Source of the DNA: Bradyrhizobium sp. CSS354
GTDB lineage: Bacteria; Pseudomonadota; Alphaproteobacteria; Rhizobiales; Xanthobacteraceae
NCBI RefSeq assembly: GCF_029051725.1
Contig: NZ_JAACFU010000018.1
Location: forward strand, 62,001-126,000
Length of the DNA: 64,000 nt
Direction of reading: 5' to 3'
Shown here: positions 45,875 through 54,942 of the stretch, in pieces
Layout of the letters: the number at the start of each line of letters is the position of its first letter
Numbering within the stretch: position 1 is the first letter of the stretch
Notes under the pieces: model-generated
Told to the model about the DNA's origin: nothing
Databases searched by the model: none
What the model saw: only the letters and a program-made list of their open reading frames with translations
Made by a program: the position numbers and the translations under genes

Positions 45875-48196
45875 CTACACCGGATCGAAAGCCCGGATCG
45901 GCGGCAGATTGCCGGTGAACTTCTCGACCTCGACTGTCGTGAGCTGGCCGGTGCAGCCCTGCGCAAAGGACGAGGTGCCGACGTCGCGGGTGAGCACGTT
46001 CGGGTTGCCGTGCACGCAAAGCGGCGCGTCGTCTTCGGGGTCCATCGGGTCGTACCAGGCGCCGGTCGGGAGCTGGACCACGCCGGACGCGATACCGTCG
46101 GTGACGTGGACCGCGGCGAGACAGGCGCCGCGCGCGTTGAACAGCCGGATGATGTCGCCGTGCTTGATCCCACGCGCGTCAGCGTCCCGTGGATTCATGC
46201 GCGCGACCTCGCGGCCGCGGTGTTTGCTTTGAAGCGAATGTCCACCGAAATCGAGCTGGCTGTGCAGACGCGTCACCGGCTGGTTGGCGACCAGGAAGCA
46301 CGGCGCCCCCGGCTTGGGCATATCGGACTTCTCCAGCCAGACCGGATGGCCCGGACAATCCGCATCGCCATGACCCGCGATCTTGGCGGAGAATATTTCG
46401 ACGCGGCCGCTCGGCGTCGGCAAAGCGTGATTGACGGGATCGTCGCGGAAGCGGCGCAGCCGGCCGCCGTCGTCGGGCTGTTGCGGCACCACCAGGCTGC
46501 CGCGCCGCCAGAACTCTTCGAAGCTCGGGGCCTCCAAACCGCGCGCTTCGAGCGAGGCGCGGGTCGGCTCATAAAGATGCTCCAGCCACTGACGTGACGT
46601 CCGCCCCTCGGTGAAGGGTTCGCGCGCGCCGAGACGGTCGGCGAGATCGGCGAAGATCTCGTAATCGTCGCGCGCAAGGCCGAACGGCTCGGCAATCCGG
46701 TGCATGGCGACCATGAGGGGATCGTTGCTGGAATAGCCGATGTCTTCGCGCTCGAGCGTCATCGTCGAGGGCAGCACGATGTCGGCATGCCGGGCCGTGG
46801 CAGTCCATGCGAGCTCGTGCACGACCAGCGTGTCGACTTTCGCAAACGCCTTGCGCAGGCGGTTGATGTCCTGGTGGTGATGAAAGGGATTGCCGCCGGC
46901 CCAGTAGACGAGGCGGATATCCGGATAGGTGCGCGTCTCGCCGTTGTAGCGATAGGTGCTACCGGGATTGAGCAGCATGTCGGCGATGCGCGCCACCGGA
47001 ATGAAATCGCGGACAGCGTTGCGACCCTGCCCCAATGTCGGCCCCGGCACGTCGTTGACGCGGCGGCCGTAATAGCCGATCGCCCCCAACGAATAGGCGT
47101 AACCGCCGCCGGAGAGGCCGATCTGGCCGAGCGCTGCCGCCAGCACCATGCCCATCCACACCGGCTGCTCGCCATGCTCGGCGCGCTGGAGCGAATGCGA
47201 GACGGTGATGAGCGCACGCTTGCCGGCGAGCCGGCGCGCCAGCTTGCGGATTGTGTCGGTGTCGACGCCGCAGATCGCAGCGGCCCATTCGGCGTCCTTG
47301 GCTTGGCCGTCGCTTTCACCAGTGAGATAGCGCAGGAAGACGGGCCATCCCTCGGTGTAGCGATCGAGGAAAGCCTGATCGTGCAGGTTTTCCGCGACCA
47401 GCGTATGAACGATGCCGAGCATCAGCGCGGTGTCGGTGCCGGGCACGCACGTCATCCATTCCGCGCCGGCCTCGACGGGCAGGTCTTCGCGCAACGGGCT
47501 GACCAGGATGAACTCGCAGCCGCGGCGGCGCGCAGCTTCCATCGCGCCGCGCTCGACATGCTTGCTGATCGAGCCGCCTGCGACCATCGAGTTCTTCAGC
47601 GCCATGCCGCCGAATGCCAGCACGATGTCGGTGTCAGCCGCGATCTGCTCCCAGGTGACGTTGCGCTTGGTGATGTCTTCGTAACCGCAGAGGATCTGCG
47701 GCAGCAGCACCGAGGACGCGCCGGAGGAATAGGAGTTCACCGAGCGCACATAGCCGCCCAAGGCGATGTTGAGGAAGCGATGCACCTGGCTCTGGGCGTG
47801 GTGGAAGCGGCCTGCGCTCGACCAGCCATAGGAGCCGCCGAACACTGCGCCGGGGCCGCGCGTGTCACGGATGCGTGCCAGTTCGTCGCCGAGCAGATCG
47901 AGCGCCTTCTCCCAGCTGACGGAGACGAATTCGTCGCGGCCGCGGCGATCGTCCGGACCGGGACCGCGTTCGAGCCAGCCGCGGCGGATCGCCGGTTGGG
48001 TGATGCGCGCCTGATGGCGCAGCGCGCCGGGAAAATTGCCGATGATGCCGTTCGGATCGGGATCGCCCGCATAGGCCCTGACCTCGAGCCCGGCCTCGCC
48101 TTGACGTGCCGAGAACACGCCCCAATGCGAGGTGTGCGGCTTGAAGCCGTCGGACAGGTCGAGGCCAGGGTCGGGGAAGCCAATCGTATCGTCCAT
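45875..48196 (-). CDS. BisC/TorA-type molybdopterin oxidoreductase
   Basis: 773 residues from the ATG at 48196; the longer open frame upstream lacks family sequence. It belongs to the DMSO reductase family without iron-sulfur cluster. SYSSGASSVLLPQ near residue 150 supplies the serine ligand to molybdenum expected in biotin-sulfoxide and TMAO reductases, and WAGGNPFHHHQDINRL and PLCVHGNPNVLTRDVG are cofactor-binding loops. No twin-arginine leader is visible, so it is probably cytoplasmic like BisC, reducing a sulfoxide or N-oxide such as biotin or methionine sulfoxide. It diverges from the RidA gene. Confidence 0.88.
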   Translation of the reverse strand: MDDTIGFPDPGLDLSDGFKPHTSHWGVFSARQGEAGLEVRAYAGDPDPNGIIGNFPGALRHQARITQPAIRRGWLERGPGPDDRRGRDEFVSVSWEKALDLLGDELARIRDTRGPGAVFGGSYGWSSAGRFHHAQSQVHRFLNIALGGYVRSVNSYSSGASSVLLPQILCGYEDITKRNVTWEQIAADTDIVLAFGGMALKNSMVAGGSISKHVERGAMEAARRRGCEFILVSPLREDLPVEAGAEWMTCVPGTDTALMLGIVHTLVAENLHDQAFLDRYTEGWPVFLRYLTGESDGQAKDAEWAAAICGVDTDTIRKLARRLAGKRALITVSHSLQRAEHGEQPVWMGMVLAAALGQIGLSGGGYAYSLGAIGYYGRRVNDVPGPTLGQGRNAVRDFIPVARIADMLLNPGSTYRYNGETRTYPDIRLVYWAGGNPFHHHQDINRLRKAFAKVDTLVVHELAWTATARHADIVLPSTMTLEREDIGYSSNDPLMVAMHRIAEPFGLARDDYEIFADLADRLGAREPFTEGRTSRQWLEHLYEPTRASLEARGLEAPSFEEFWRRGSLVVPQQPDDGGRLRRFRDDPVNHALPTPSGRVEIFSAKIAGHGDADCPGHPVWLEKSDMPKPGAPCFLVANQPVTRLHSQLDFGGHSLQSKHRGREVARMNPRDADARGIKHGDIIRLFNARGACLAAVHVTDGIASGVVQLPTGAWYDPMDPEDDAPLCVHGNPNVLTRDVGTSSFAQGCTGQLTTVEVEKFTGNLPPIRAFDPV

Positions 48197-48550
48197 CGTC
48201 GCATTCCTTGTTCCGGTCGCGGGCACTGTCCCTGCCGCACCGTTGTAATCCGGATAGCAGTATAGCGATCCGCTCTTCGATGTCGTCGGCTCAGGGCCGG
48301 CGAAAATGCCGGGCGCTCGTGCAAGGACAGATTGGCGAACGTTCGAGGGAACCAAGGGCGGCGATTTTTCGACTGATTTGTCCCTTTATTTTCAACGTTC
48401 TAGTCGGCTGCATTCGGAGCCGTGCGGCCCGTCTTTCGGTAAGACTTTTTCGGTAAGACTTTTCGGTAACTTGGCGCGAGATCTCTTGCAACGACACTGA
48501 CATTGAAATGTGCGATATCCCGGCCCCTCACACACAACATCGGTCCGGTC
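48197..48550. other. 354-base divergent region with a short tandem repeat
   Basis: Interval between the BisC-type and RidA genes. It carries the CGGTAAGACTT tandem repeat at 48437-48470. No gene recognised; small frames here lack a ribosome site or family sequence. Confidence 0.5.
48437..48470. repeat. Tandem CGGTAAGACTTTT repeat
   Basis: Three iterations: CGGTAAGACTTTTT (48437-48450), CGGTAAGACTTTT (48451-48463) and a partial CGGTAAC (48464-48470). The period is 13-14 bases, close to the promoter side of the RidA gene. It could be a slipped-strand repeat or a multi-site protein-binding array. Confidence 0.6.
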
Positions 48551-48901
48551 ATGATCAAGCGCGTCTTGCCCTACGAAGGTCTGCTCCACGAAGTCGTCGA
48601 GCACAATGGCGTGCTTTACATCGGTGGAATCGTCCCCGAGGACACGAGCCTCGATATGTCTGGCCAGGCCAACGACGTCCTCGGGCAGTTGGCGCAGCTG
48701 CTGAAGACTCTCGGATCCGATCTGAGCAACGTCTTGCAGATCACCATCTACATGGCGAGCCTCAAGGAGAAGGCGGAGTTCAATGCGGCCTGGAAGGCGC
48801 ATTTTGCAGAGGCTCATCTGCCGGCGCGCGCCGCAATCGGCGTGGCCGATCTCGGTTCTGGCGTCAAACTCGAGATTACGGCCATCGCCGCTCGACAATA
48901 G
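48551..48901 (+). CDS. RidA (YjgF/UK114) family protein
   Basis: 116 residues from the ATG at 48551. The RidA fold is visible (LLHEVVEHNGVLYIGGIVPED, QLLKTLGSDLSNVLQITIYM) and the catalytic arginine lies in PARAAIGVADL. RidA enzymes hydrolyse reactive enamine/imine intermediates. The final EITAIAA resembles the canonical E(I/V)xxIA end. It stands between the BisC-type gene and the LysR gene. Confidence 0.9.
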   Translation: MIKRVLPYEGLLHEVVEHNGVLYIGGIVPEDTSLDMSGQANDVLGQLAQLLKTLGSDLSNVLQITIYMASLKEKAEFNAAWKAHFAEAHLPARAAIGVADLGSGVKLEITAIAARQ

Positions 48902-48981
48902 TGGCACGGGATCCGCTGATTGAGAGTCCCGACGATCATGAAGCCTGAATGCGTGACTTGGTGCGGTTGAGGCAAGTTGCA

Positions 48982-49926
48982 TCAGGAGGCGGCCGCTTGG
49001 TACAGGCACTCGCGTAGCCAAGCATGAGCTCCGTCCTCCTGATTGCGCGGATGCCACAGCGCAACGATACGCGCTGGCGGCAGATCGAGCGGCGGCGGCG
49101 TGAGATCGAGCTCGTGGGAAAATCGCATCAGAAAACGTCGCGGCAGGGTGCAGATACAGTCGCTGTGGGCAAGGATGACCGGCGCCAGCGCATAGGTTTG
49201 AATCGAGACGGCGACGCGTCGGGAACGGCCCAGCGCGGCCAGCGCGTCGTCGACGAGGCCCGAGAATCCGCCGCCGTCGGCAGAAATCAGCAAATGATCG
49301 AGCGCACAAAAGCGATCGAGATCAAGCGCGCCGTTGCCGCGGGGATGACCCTTGCGCTGGGCGGAGAGGAAGCTGTCCTCGAAAAGCGGGCGCTGCATCA
49401 GATCGCCGTGTGCCCCGTCAGCCCCCGTCACCAGAATGTCGATCTCGCCCCGTTCAAGCCGATCGACCACGTCGCGCGTAGGATGAACGAAGGCCAGCCG
49501 CGCCCGTGCGGCCATGGAGGTCAACCGCGCGACGAATCCGGGCGCCAGCGTCACGGCTGGATTCTCATGGATGGCAACGACAAAGGTGCGCTGGCTGCGG
49601 ACCGGGTCGAACACGGCCGGCCCTTCGACCATGCGACGGAGCTTGCCGAGCACGTCCGCCAGCTCCGCCTGCAGCTCCACCGCTCTCGTCGTTGGCACCA
49701 CCCCGCGGCCCGCCGCCGCGGGCACGAACAACGGGTCGGCAAAGACCTGTCGCAGCCGGTTCAACCGAGCCGATAGCGCCGGCTGGCCGATGTTCAGGCG
49801 CGACGCCGCGCGCGTGACGTTCCGCTCGCGCAGCAGAGCCTCCAGGGCGAGCAATAGGCCAAGGTCGATCTCGGAGAGATCGGTGTCGTCGGCCGGCCGA
49901 CCTGAACCGCGTTCCGCATCCGGCAT
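48982..49926 (-). CDS. LysR-family transcriptional regulator
   Basis: 314 residues from the ATG at 49926, with GGAGGAGG upstream. The N-terminal winged helix reads LLLALEALLRERNVTRAASR, LNIGQPALSARLNRLRQVFAD, typical of LysR (NodD/LeuO-like subgroup with DPLFVPA). The rest is the PBP2-type effector domain. It diverges from the metallo-hydrolase/hydrolase operon at 50159, and a T-N11-A palindrome at 50031-50045 sits between them, so it probably controls that operon. Confidence 0.9.
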   Translation of the reverse strand: MPDAERGSGRPADDTDLSEIDLGLLLALEALLRERNVTRAASRLNIGQPALSARLNRLRQVFADPLFVPAAAGRGVVPTTRAVELQAELADVLGKLRRMVEGPAVFDPVRSQRTFVVAIHENPAVTLAPGFVARLTSMAARARLAFVHPTRDVVDRLERGEIDILVTGADGAHGDLMQRPLFEDSFLSAQRKGHPRGNGALDLDRFCALDHLLISADGGGFSGLVDDALAALGRSRRVAVSIQTYALAPVILAHSDCICTLPRRFLMRFSHELDLTPPPLDLPPARIVALWHPRNQEDGAHAWLRECLYQAAAS

Positions 49927-50030
49927 CGGTCCTCCTCCGTTCAAGGCACATGATCGCGGCCGGATGAGCCGCGATGAGAGAGGTAAAGCCAAAATGGCGG
50001 TCTGAAAAGCGGAGCTGACAGCCTTTCGAT

Positions 50031-50045
50031 ATCGACGAGGTCGAT
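50031..50045. promoter_or_regulatory. LysR box candidate
   Basis: ATCGACGAGGTCGAT is a palindrome (ATCGAC-N3-GTCGAT) that fits the T-N11-A rule, midway between the LysR gene and its divergent neighbour. A single short match; moderate support only. Confidence 0.5.
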
Positions 50046-50158
50046 GGGACCTATCGAGCCCACGGCCCTCCCGGCGGCGTGATGCGCTTCGTACTTCCCG
50101 GTCATCGCGGCGCTGGCAATCAGGCCGGCTCAGTCACGACCTGGAGTGGAGGACCTTG

Positions 50159-51094
50159 ATGACGCAAGCGACGAAAACCTATCGCGTTGGCGATGCAGCC
50201 GTCACGCGGATCGATGAGTTGCGGCTTGCCGCATTCAAGTTCGACGCCCTCTATCCTGACGCCGAGCCGGACGCGCTGGAGCGCCATCGCGACCAACTCG
50301 AGGCAGGCTCGTTCGATCCTGCGACCGGCATCTTCATTCAAAGCATCCACAGCTGGCTGGTCAAAACCCCGCACCACACGATTTTGATCGACACGGCGAC
50401 CGGCAACGACAAGAACAGGCCCGACATCCCGCCGCTCCATCATCTAAACGAGCCCTTCTTGGCGCGGCTGGCCGCGGCGGGCGTCACCCCGGAACAGGTT
50501 GACTACGTTCTACTCACTCATGTCCACGCTGACCACGTCGGCTGGAACACGCGACTCGTCGACAATCGCTGGATCCCGACGTTCCCGAATGCGACCTACG
50601 TCTTCTCCCGGATCGAGCAGGCCTATGGCGAGCGCCTCGCGGCGGGCACGGAGCCCGCAGGGGCAGCCCGCCCGGACCCTGCCCTCGGCCCGGCAGTGCG
50701 CAAGCCGGCTGACCGTGTCTATGACGACAGCGTGCGGCCGGTGATCGAGGCAGGGCTTGCCCAGCTCATCTCCGTGAATGGTGAGGAGGTCCTCGACGGC
50801 ATCTCCTTCATTCCGACGCCCGGCCACAGCATCGATCACGCGTCGATCCGCCTCGTGTCACGGGGCGAGCAGGCGCTTTTTGCCGGCGACGTGATGCACC
50901 ATCCGCTGCAGGTATATGAGCCTTCGCTCAATTCCTGCTTCTGCGAATTCCCTGAGGCCGCCTTGCGCTCGCGCGCCGCCGTGCTCGAGGACGCAGCCGA
51001 GCTTGGCGCAACCGTCTTCACCACCCATTTCGCACAATCGTCCGTCGGACGCATCGACCGCCGCGGCGATCGCTTCGCCTGGCACTTCGTCTGA
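50159..51094 (+). CDS. Metallo-beta-lactamase-fold hydrolase
   Basis: 311 residues from the ATG at 50159; GGAGTGGAGG lies upstream. The zinc motif HVHADH is in YVLLTHVHADHVGWN, with later ligands in TPGHSIDHASI, FAGDVMHHP and TTHFAQS. The length and WxxT(R)-type loop fit lactonase or ester-hydrolase members rather than beta-lactamases. There is no signal peptide. It is co-transcribed with the alpha/beta hydrolase 15 bases downstream and faces a LysR regulator. Confidence 0.88.
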   Translation: MTQATKTYRVGDAAVTRIDELRLAAFKFDALYPDAEPDALERHRDQLEAGSFDPATGIFIQSIHSWLVKTPHHTILIDTATGNDKNRPDIPPLHHLNEPFLARLAAAGVTPEQVDYVLLTHVHADHVGWNTRLVDNRWIPTFPNATYVFSRIEQAYGERLAAGTEPAGAARPDPALGPAVRKPADRVYDDSVRPVIEAGLAQLISVNGEEVLDGISFIPTPGHSIDHASIRLVSRGEQALFAGDVMHHPLQVYEPSLNSCFCEFPEAALRSRAAVLEDAAELGATVFTTHFAQSSVGRIDRRGDRFAWHFV

Positions 51095-51109
51095 TCAAGG
51101 AGACCGATC

Positions 51110-52111
51110 ATGGACCAACAAACTTACGCGCGGGCAGACGGGCCCGACATCGTGGTCGAGGATCTCATGATCCCGAGCGACACGGCCGGCATCTCGCTTC
51201 ACTTGCGCAACAAGCGACAAGCGGCGCTCAAGACGTTTTCCGCCGAGCGAACCATCCTGATGATGCATGGCGCGACCTATTCGTCGGAAAGTCTGTTCGA
51301 CACGCCGCTCGGCGGCGTCTCCTTCATGGATTATCTCGCCGGGCACGGCTACGACGTCTTTGCACTCGACGTACGCGGCTATGGCGGATCGACGCGTCCG
51401 CCCCAAATGGATGCGCCGCCGGAGGACTCCGAGCCGCTTGTGCGCACCGAAATCGGCGTGCGCGATCTCGCCAGCGCAGTTCAATACATCCTGAAGCAGC
51501 GCAACATCACGCGGCTCAATCTGGTCGCCATGTCCTGGGGCGGCTCCGTGGCCGGTGCTTACACGACAGACAATAACGACAAGATCGTAAAGCTCGCGCT
51601 GGTGGCGCCGCTATGGTTGCTGAAGGGCCCGGCTCCGATCGATGCGGGCGGCCGGCTCGGGGCCTATCGCAACGTCCCTGTTCTGGACTTCAGGGAGCGC
51701 TGGCTTTCGGCAGCGCCCGAAGCAGCGCGACCAAGTCTAATTCCAGCAGGCGGCTTCGAACTGTGGGCGAACATCTCGCTCGCAACAGACCCGCAGGCTA
51801 CCGCAGGAGCTCGTCCGCTCATGCGTGCCGTGAACGGCCCGATCCTGGACATCCGCGAATACTGGGCCGCCGGCAAGGCCCTTTACAACCCCAGCGCCAT
51901 TCGCGTGCCCGTGCTTCTGGTCCACGCCGAATGGGACCGCGACGTGCCCATCAGCTCGACACAGGATCTCTTCCTCTCGCTGAAACAGGCGCGATATCGA
52001 CGATGGGTCGAGATCGGCGAAGGCACGCACATGGTTCTGCTGGAGAAGAACCGGTTGCAGGCATTCGCCGCAATTAGCCAGTTTCTCTCGGAACAGCACG
52101 AGCATGACTAG
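51110..52111 (+). CDS. Alpha/beta hydrolase
   Basis: 333 residues. ILMMHGATYSSESLFD carries the oxyanion HG, DVFALDVRGYGGSTRP is the usual strand-4 region, the nucleophile elbow is VAMSWGGSVAG (Ser after Met), and the late triad region is HAEWDRDVPISS with GEGTHMVLLEKNR. No export signal. It probably acts with the metallo-hydrolase on an ester or lactone; the substrate is unknown. Confidence 0.85.
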   Translation: MDQQTYARADGPDIVVEDLMIPSDTAGISLHLRNKRQAALKTFSAERTILMMHGATYSSESLFDTPLGGVSFMDYLAGHGYDVFALDVRGYGGSTRPPQMDAPPEDSEPLVRTEIGVRDLASAVQYILKQRNITRLNLVAMSWGGSVAGAYTTDNNDKIVKLALVAPLWLLKGPAPIDAGGRLGAYRNVPVLDFRERWLSAAPEAARPSLIPAGGFELWANISLATDPQATAGARPLMRAVNGPILDIREYWAAGKALYNPSAIRVPVLLVHAEWDRDVPISSTQDLFLSLKQARYRRWVEIGEGTHMVLLEKNRLQAFAAISQFLSEQHEHD

Positions 52112-52466
52112 CGCGGTCCTGGCGCGGATCCCGCCGCGAGAACACAGTGCTTCGCCTGATACTTCCACAATGAGGCGCAATCGTCTGACGACTTCAAGAA
52201 CAATCCGCGCATCGACATGCGGCTCGACCGCCCGGCCACGTGAGCGAGGGCCGGGGACGGGCCAAATGGCGACATCCAAGCGCAACTCCAGGACCTGGAC
52301 TCCTGGTTGATTGGTCAATGCCTCTGTCACAACCACAGCATGCTTATTGCTGAATTTACCCGAGTGTTGCCGCCTGGGCACGTCGCATGCTCGTCGGATC
52401 AGCTAGATTCGAGCCGGGAATGCCGGACACCAGAAAAAGAACCGGTGTCGTTCGGGTGAAACGTGG
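52112..52466. other. 355-base gap, nothing clear
   Basis: No gene, strong hairpin or operator seen between the hydrolase and the outer-membrane protein. It probably holds the promoter and leader of the latter. Confidence 0.4.
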
Positions 52467-53243
52467 ATGGAGCGAAAATATGAAGAAGTGATGTTAAGCG
52501 GCATGGCCTTGCTGGCCGTGAGCATGGCGGCCCCCGCCTCAGCGGCTGATCTGGCTGCTAAACCTTACGTCAAGGCCCCGCCCCCGGTGGTCGCGCCGAT
52601 CTATGATTGGACCGGATTCTACATCGGCGCAAACGGCGGTTGGGGGCAAAGCCACGGTTGTGTGGATTTCGTGACGCCCGCAGGGACAGTCGCAGGTGGT
52701 TGCGCGGATCGCTCCGGGGGTCTTGTGGGCGGCCAGATTGGGTACCGCTGGCAAACCAATCAATTTGTGCTCGGCCTGGAAGCGCAAGGAGATTGGGCCG
52801 AGATCAAGAACACGCGCGTCAGTCTGATCGATCCATTGATTTCGACCACAGGCAAAATTGACGCAATCGGTCTCTTCACGGCGCAACTCGGTTGGGCGTG
52901 GAACGCCTCGCTGTTCTACGTGAAGGGCGGCGCCGCCGTGACCCGTAACCGATTCGATATATTCAACAACGTCACCGGGGTCGGCCTGGCATCGGCTGGC
53001 CACACGCGCTGGGGCGGGGCCCTTGGTGTTGGCTGGGAGTACGGCTTCACGCCCAATTGGTCGTTCGGTATCGAATACGACCATCTCTGGATGGGGCGTG
53101 ACAACGCCGGCTTCGCAGGCGTGGTTACTCCTGGAGGGTTTGTCCTCACCGGCGGTGGGATCAGTCAGGATGTGGACATGGTCACGCTTCGGTTGAACTA
53201 CCGCTTCGGTGGATACGGCGCACCGGTCGCGGCCAGATATTGA
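52467..53243 (+). CDS. Outer-membrane beta-barrel protein (Omp25/Omp31/RopB-like), start region possibly frameshifted
   Basis: Up to 258 residues. After a signal peptide (MLSGMALLAVSMAAPASA-AD) come the repeats typical of rhizobial small barrels: PPPVVAPIYDWTGFYIGANGGWG, YVKGGAAVTRNRF, WGGALGVGWEYGFTPNWSFG, ending in LRLNYRFGG. The start is odd. A GGAG (52465-52471 area) is ideally spaced from ATGAAGAAG at 52480, the usual opening of these genes (MKK), but that frame hits TGA at once. One more G would give MKKVMLSGMALL. As written, translation must begin at 52467 or at the GTG/ATG at 52488-52491. Confidence 0.85.
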   Translation: MERKYEEVMLSGMALLAVSMAAPASAADLAAKPYVKAPPPVVAPIYDWTGFYIGANGGWGQSHGCVDFVTPAGTVAGGCADRSGGLVGGQIGYRWQTNQFVLGLEAQGDWAEIKNTRVSLIDPLISTTGKIDAIGLFTAQLGWAWNASLFYVKGGAAVTRNRFDIFNNVTGVGLASAGHTRWGGALGVGWEYGFTPNWSFGIEYDHLWMGRDNAGFAGVVTPGGFVLTGGGISQDVDMVTLRLNYRFGGYGAPVAARY

Positions 53244-53264
53244 TGGCACCCACCTTGGCCAACC

Positions 53265-53291
53265 AAAAGCCCCGGCACGCCGGGGCTTTTT
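53265..53291 (+). terminator. Intrinsic terminator after the outer-membrane protein
   Basis: AAAAGCCCCGGC-AC-GCCGGGGCTTTTT: an 11-12 base perfect stem with a short loop and T5 tail, 22 bases past the stop codon. The A tract before the stem makes it work in both directions. Confidence 0.93.
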
Positions 53292-53323
53292 CGTGTTCGA
53301 TCGCGTCAAACTGGTCACATTCG

Positions 53324-53563
53324 TTAAGCAAGCAATCCGAGCCGCTGAGCTATGGTGACCAGCTGTGCCAGAGACCGCACGTTCATCTTCTTCGTCGCTC
53401 GATGACGATGTGCCTTGATTGTCCGCTCCGTCGCTCCCACTTCACGCGATCTGCCTGTTGAGTCGTCCGCGCACGACAAGCTCGAATACTTGACGTTCAC
53501 GTGCAATCAGTGTCGCCAGCATCGCCTGCATCTGCTGCAGCGCGCGTCCGCGACGAGCGTCGC
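53324..53563 (-). pseudogene. LuxR/FixJ-type response regulator, decayed C-terminal remnant
   Basis: Read on the minus strand directly after the phasin stop, the sequence gives a linker helix (SDARRGRALQQMQAMLATL), the LuxR helix-turn-helix opening ARERQVFELVVRGRLNRQIA, then TGA. The continuation REVGATERTIKAHRHRATKK and MNVRSLAQLVTIAQRLG is in another frame. Together they form the DNA-binding domain of a FixJ-like regulator. A loss of two bases in a CG repeat at about 53450 explains the shift. No receiver domain remains upstream. Confidence 0.75.
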
Positions 53564-53914
53564 TCAATTCTTCGGTGCAAACGCTTCGGTCGCCGCCTTC
53601 ATGGCAGACTCGCCCATGCTTCTGGTTTGCTCGGTGAGCAATCGCATTTGGGCCTGGAAGAAATCAGACTGGATCTCGAGGGCGTCCTTCATGTCCTTGG
53701 CCTGCATGAGCTTGTCGCCGAGGTCGAACGTCGCGGTGACGTTGCGCTGCATGTAGCCGCAGAACTCCTTAGCGCCGCTTGCAATCGGCAGCTTCGAGGC
53801 ACTTAAGCCCATTTCCAGCTGCTCGAAATATTCGGCGTTGGCCTTCCGCAGGCGAACAAGCGTCTCGGCGAGCATCGTGCGGATACCCGCTGCGGATGGA
53901 TTGCTATCGGCCAT
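53564..53914 (-). CDS. Phasin-family protein (PHB granule associated)
   Basis: 116 residues from the ATG at 53914; the ribosome site GGAGGA lies upstream. The protein is almost all amphipathic helix (LVRLRKANAEYFEQLEMG, DLGDKLMQAKDMKDALEIQ, SDFFQAQMRLLTEQTRSMGE), the Phasin_2 pattern. Phasins coat polyhydroxybutyrate granules. It starts 17 bases after an alpha/beta hydrolase gene and belongs to the leftward operon that begins at 57311. Confidence 0.88.
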   Translation of the reverse strand: MADSNPSAAGIRTMLAETLVRLRKANAEYFEQLEMGLSASKLPIASGAKEFCGYMQRNVTATFDLGDKLMQAKDMKDALEIQSDFFQAQMRLLTEQTRSMGESAMKAATEAFAPKN

Positions 53915-53931
53915 GGTGTCATTCCTCCTTG

Positions 53932-54795
53932 TTACGCAGCAAGTCCCCCGAACCACGCACCAAAATAGCCGGCGTAGAGCGCGGGCATTTCAAGGTTCAT
54001 CGAATGTCCGATACCGGGCACCACGACGAGGCGACAGTCTGGCATTGCCGCGGCCATCGCATGAAGATCGGCGGGGGGGATCCAGCCGTCCCGTTCGCCC
54101 CACAATACCAGATGCGAATGCCCGATCTGCGGCATGCGGCTCTCCAATTCCCGGCTCTCCCGCTCGCGCGTGAGATTGACGGGTGTCCCGATCCAGATGC
54201 CTTCGGAGACGCCGAAGCTTTGTTCGATAATCCGCTCGAACAGCGCCTGGATGTCCGCGCCCCCTGGACGGAATTGCGGGACCTTATTCGGCGCCATGCT
54301 TTCTGGGATAAACAGGGATGAGGCCGCGGTCGCCATCACCGAACGGGTCAACTCTTTGCTCGCCATCATGGCTCGGAACAGTCCGATCTGATCGGTATTG
54401 AAGGCCATCCCCAGCGGCGTGACCGGATCAAGCGCGAACACCCGTCCGAAACGGCGCGGTTGCATCAGCAGCATACGGGCCGCAATGATGCCGCCGGTCG
54501 AATGCGTTGCAAGATGGCAATAGTTGATATCCAGGGTGTCGAGCGCAGCCAGCATGTCCTTTGCGTGCTGCAGCATCGTGTAGTTGGTATAGTCGACCGT
54601 AGGCTTCGGCCGGTCGCTGTCGCCGCAACCGCGCCAGTCGATGCCGATGACGCGAAGACCAGAAGGAAACAGCGGGGCAGCGAGTTCGATCCAGTCCTTG
54701 CTGGCGAGATTGCCGTGGATGAAGACGACGGTGACGTCGCCTCGTCCCCACTCCCGCCAGCCCAGCTGGACTTCGCCTGCCTGCACCCTCGGCAT
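53932..54795 (-). CDS. Alpha/beta hydrolase upstream of the phasin gene
   Basis: 287 residues from the ATG at 54795. VVFIHGNLASKDWIEL is the oxyanion segment, GIDWRGCGDSDRP follows, the nucleophile elbow is LATHSTGGIIA, and the late histidine is in VPGIGHSMNLEMP. No export signal. Next to a phasin gene, an intracellular polyester- or oligomer-cleaving esterase is plausible, but the THSTGG elbow does not prove PHB depolymerase. Confidence 0.85.
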   Translation of the reverse strand: MPRVQAGEVQLGWREWGRGDVTVVFIHGNLASKDWIELAAPLFPSGLRVIGIDWRGCGDSDRPKPTVDYTNYTMLQHAKDMLAALDTLDINYCHLATHSTGGIIAARMLLMQPRRFGRVFALDPVTPLGMAFNTDQIGLFRAMMASKELTRSVMATAASSLFIPESMAPNKVPQFRPGGADIQALFERIIEQSFGVSEGIWIGTPVNLTRERESRELESRMPQIGHSHLVLWGERDGWIPPADLHAMAAAMPDCRLVVVPGIGHSMNLEMPALYAGYFGAWFGGLAA

Positions 54796-54804
54796 CAACC
54801 GGCC

Positions 54805-54942
54805 CTACTTGTTGAGGCCGGCGGTAGGCGCGGCCCCGGGCGGTGTCGGAGCCACCGGCAAGGCCGAGACCACCGCCCCCTTGAGCATGCGGTCGGTCCC
54901 GAGCGGCGATGACGTGTCGACGCTTCCCCGCGTCACGAAATC
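54805..54942 (-). other. Out-of-frame 3' tail of the double hydrolase gene
   Basis: Shifting frame by one base at 54942/54943 continues the double hydrolase as DFVTRGSVDTSSPLGTDRML, KGAVVSALPVAPTPPGAAPT, AGLNK and a TAG at 54805-54807. That would place its true stop 9 bases before the next gene, matching the tight spacing of this operon, and fills an otherwise unexplained 137-base gap. One missing G in GTCGTGGATTTC would explain it. Confidence 0.65.

Noticed and set aside
53932-54795. Calling this hydrolase a PHB depolymerase
   Set aside because: Only the phasin neighbour supports it; the THSTGG elbow is common to many hydrolases.
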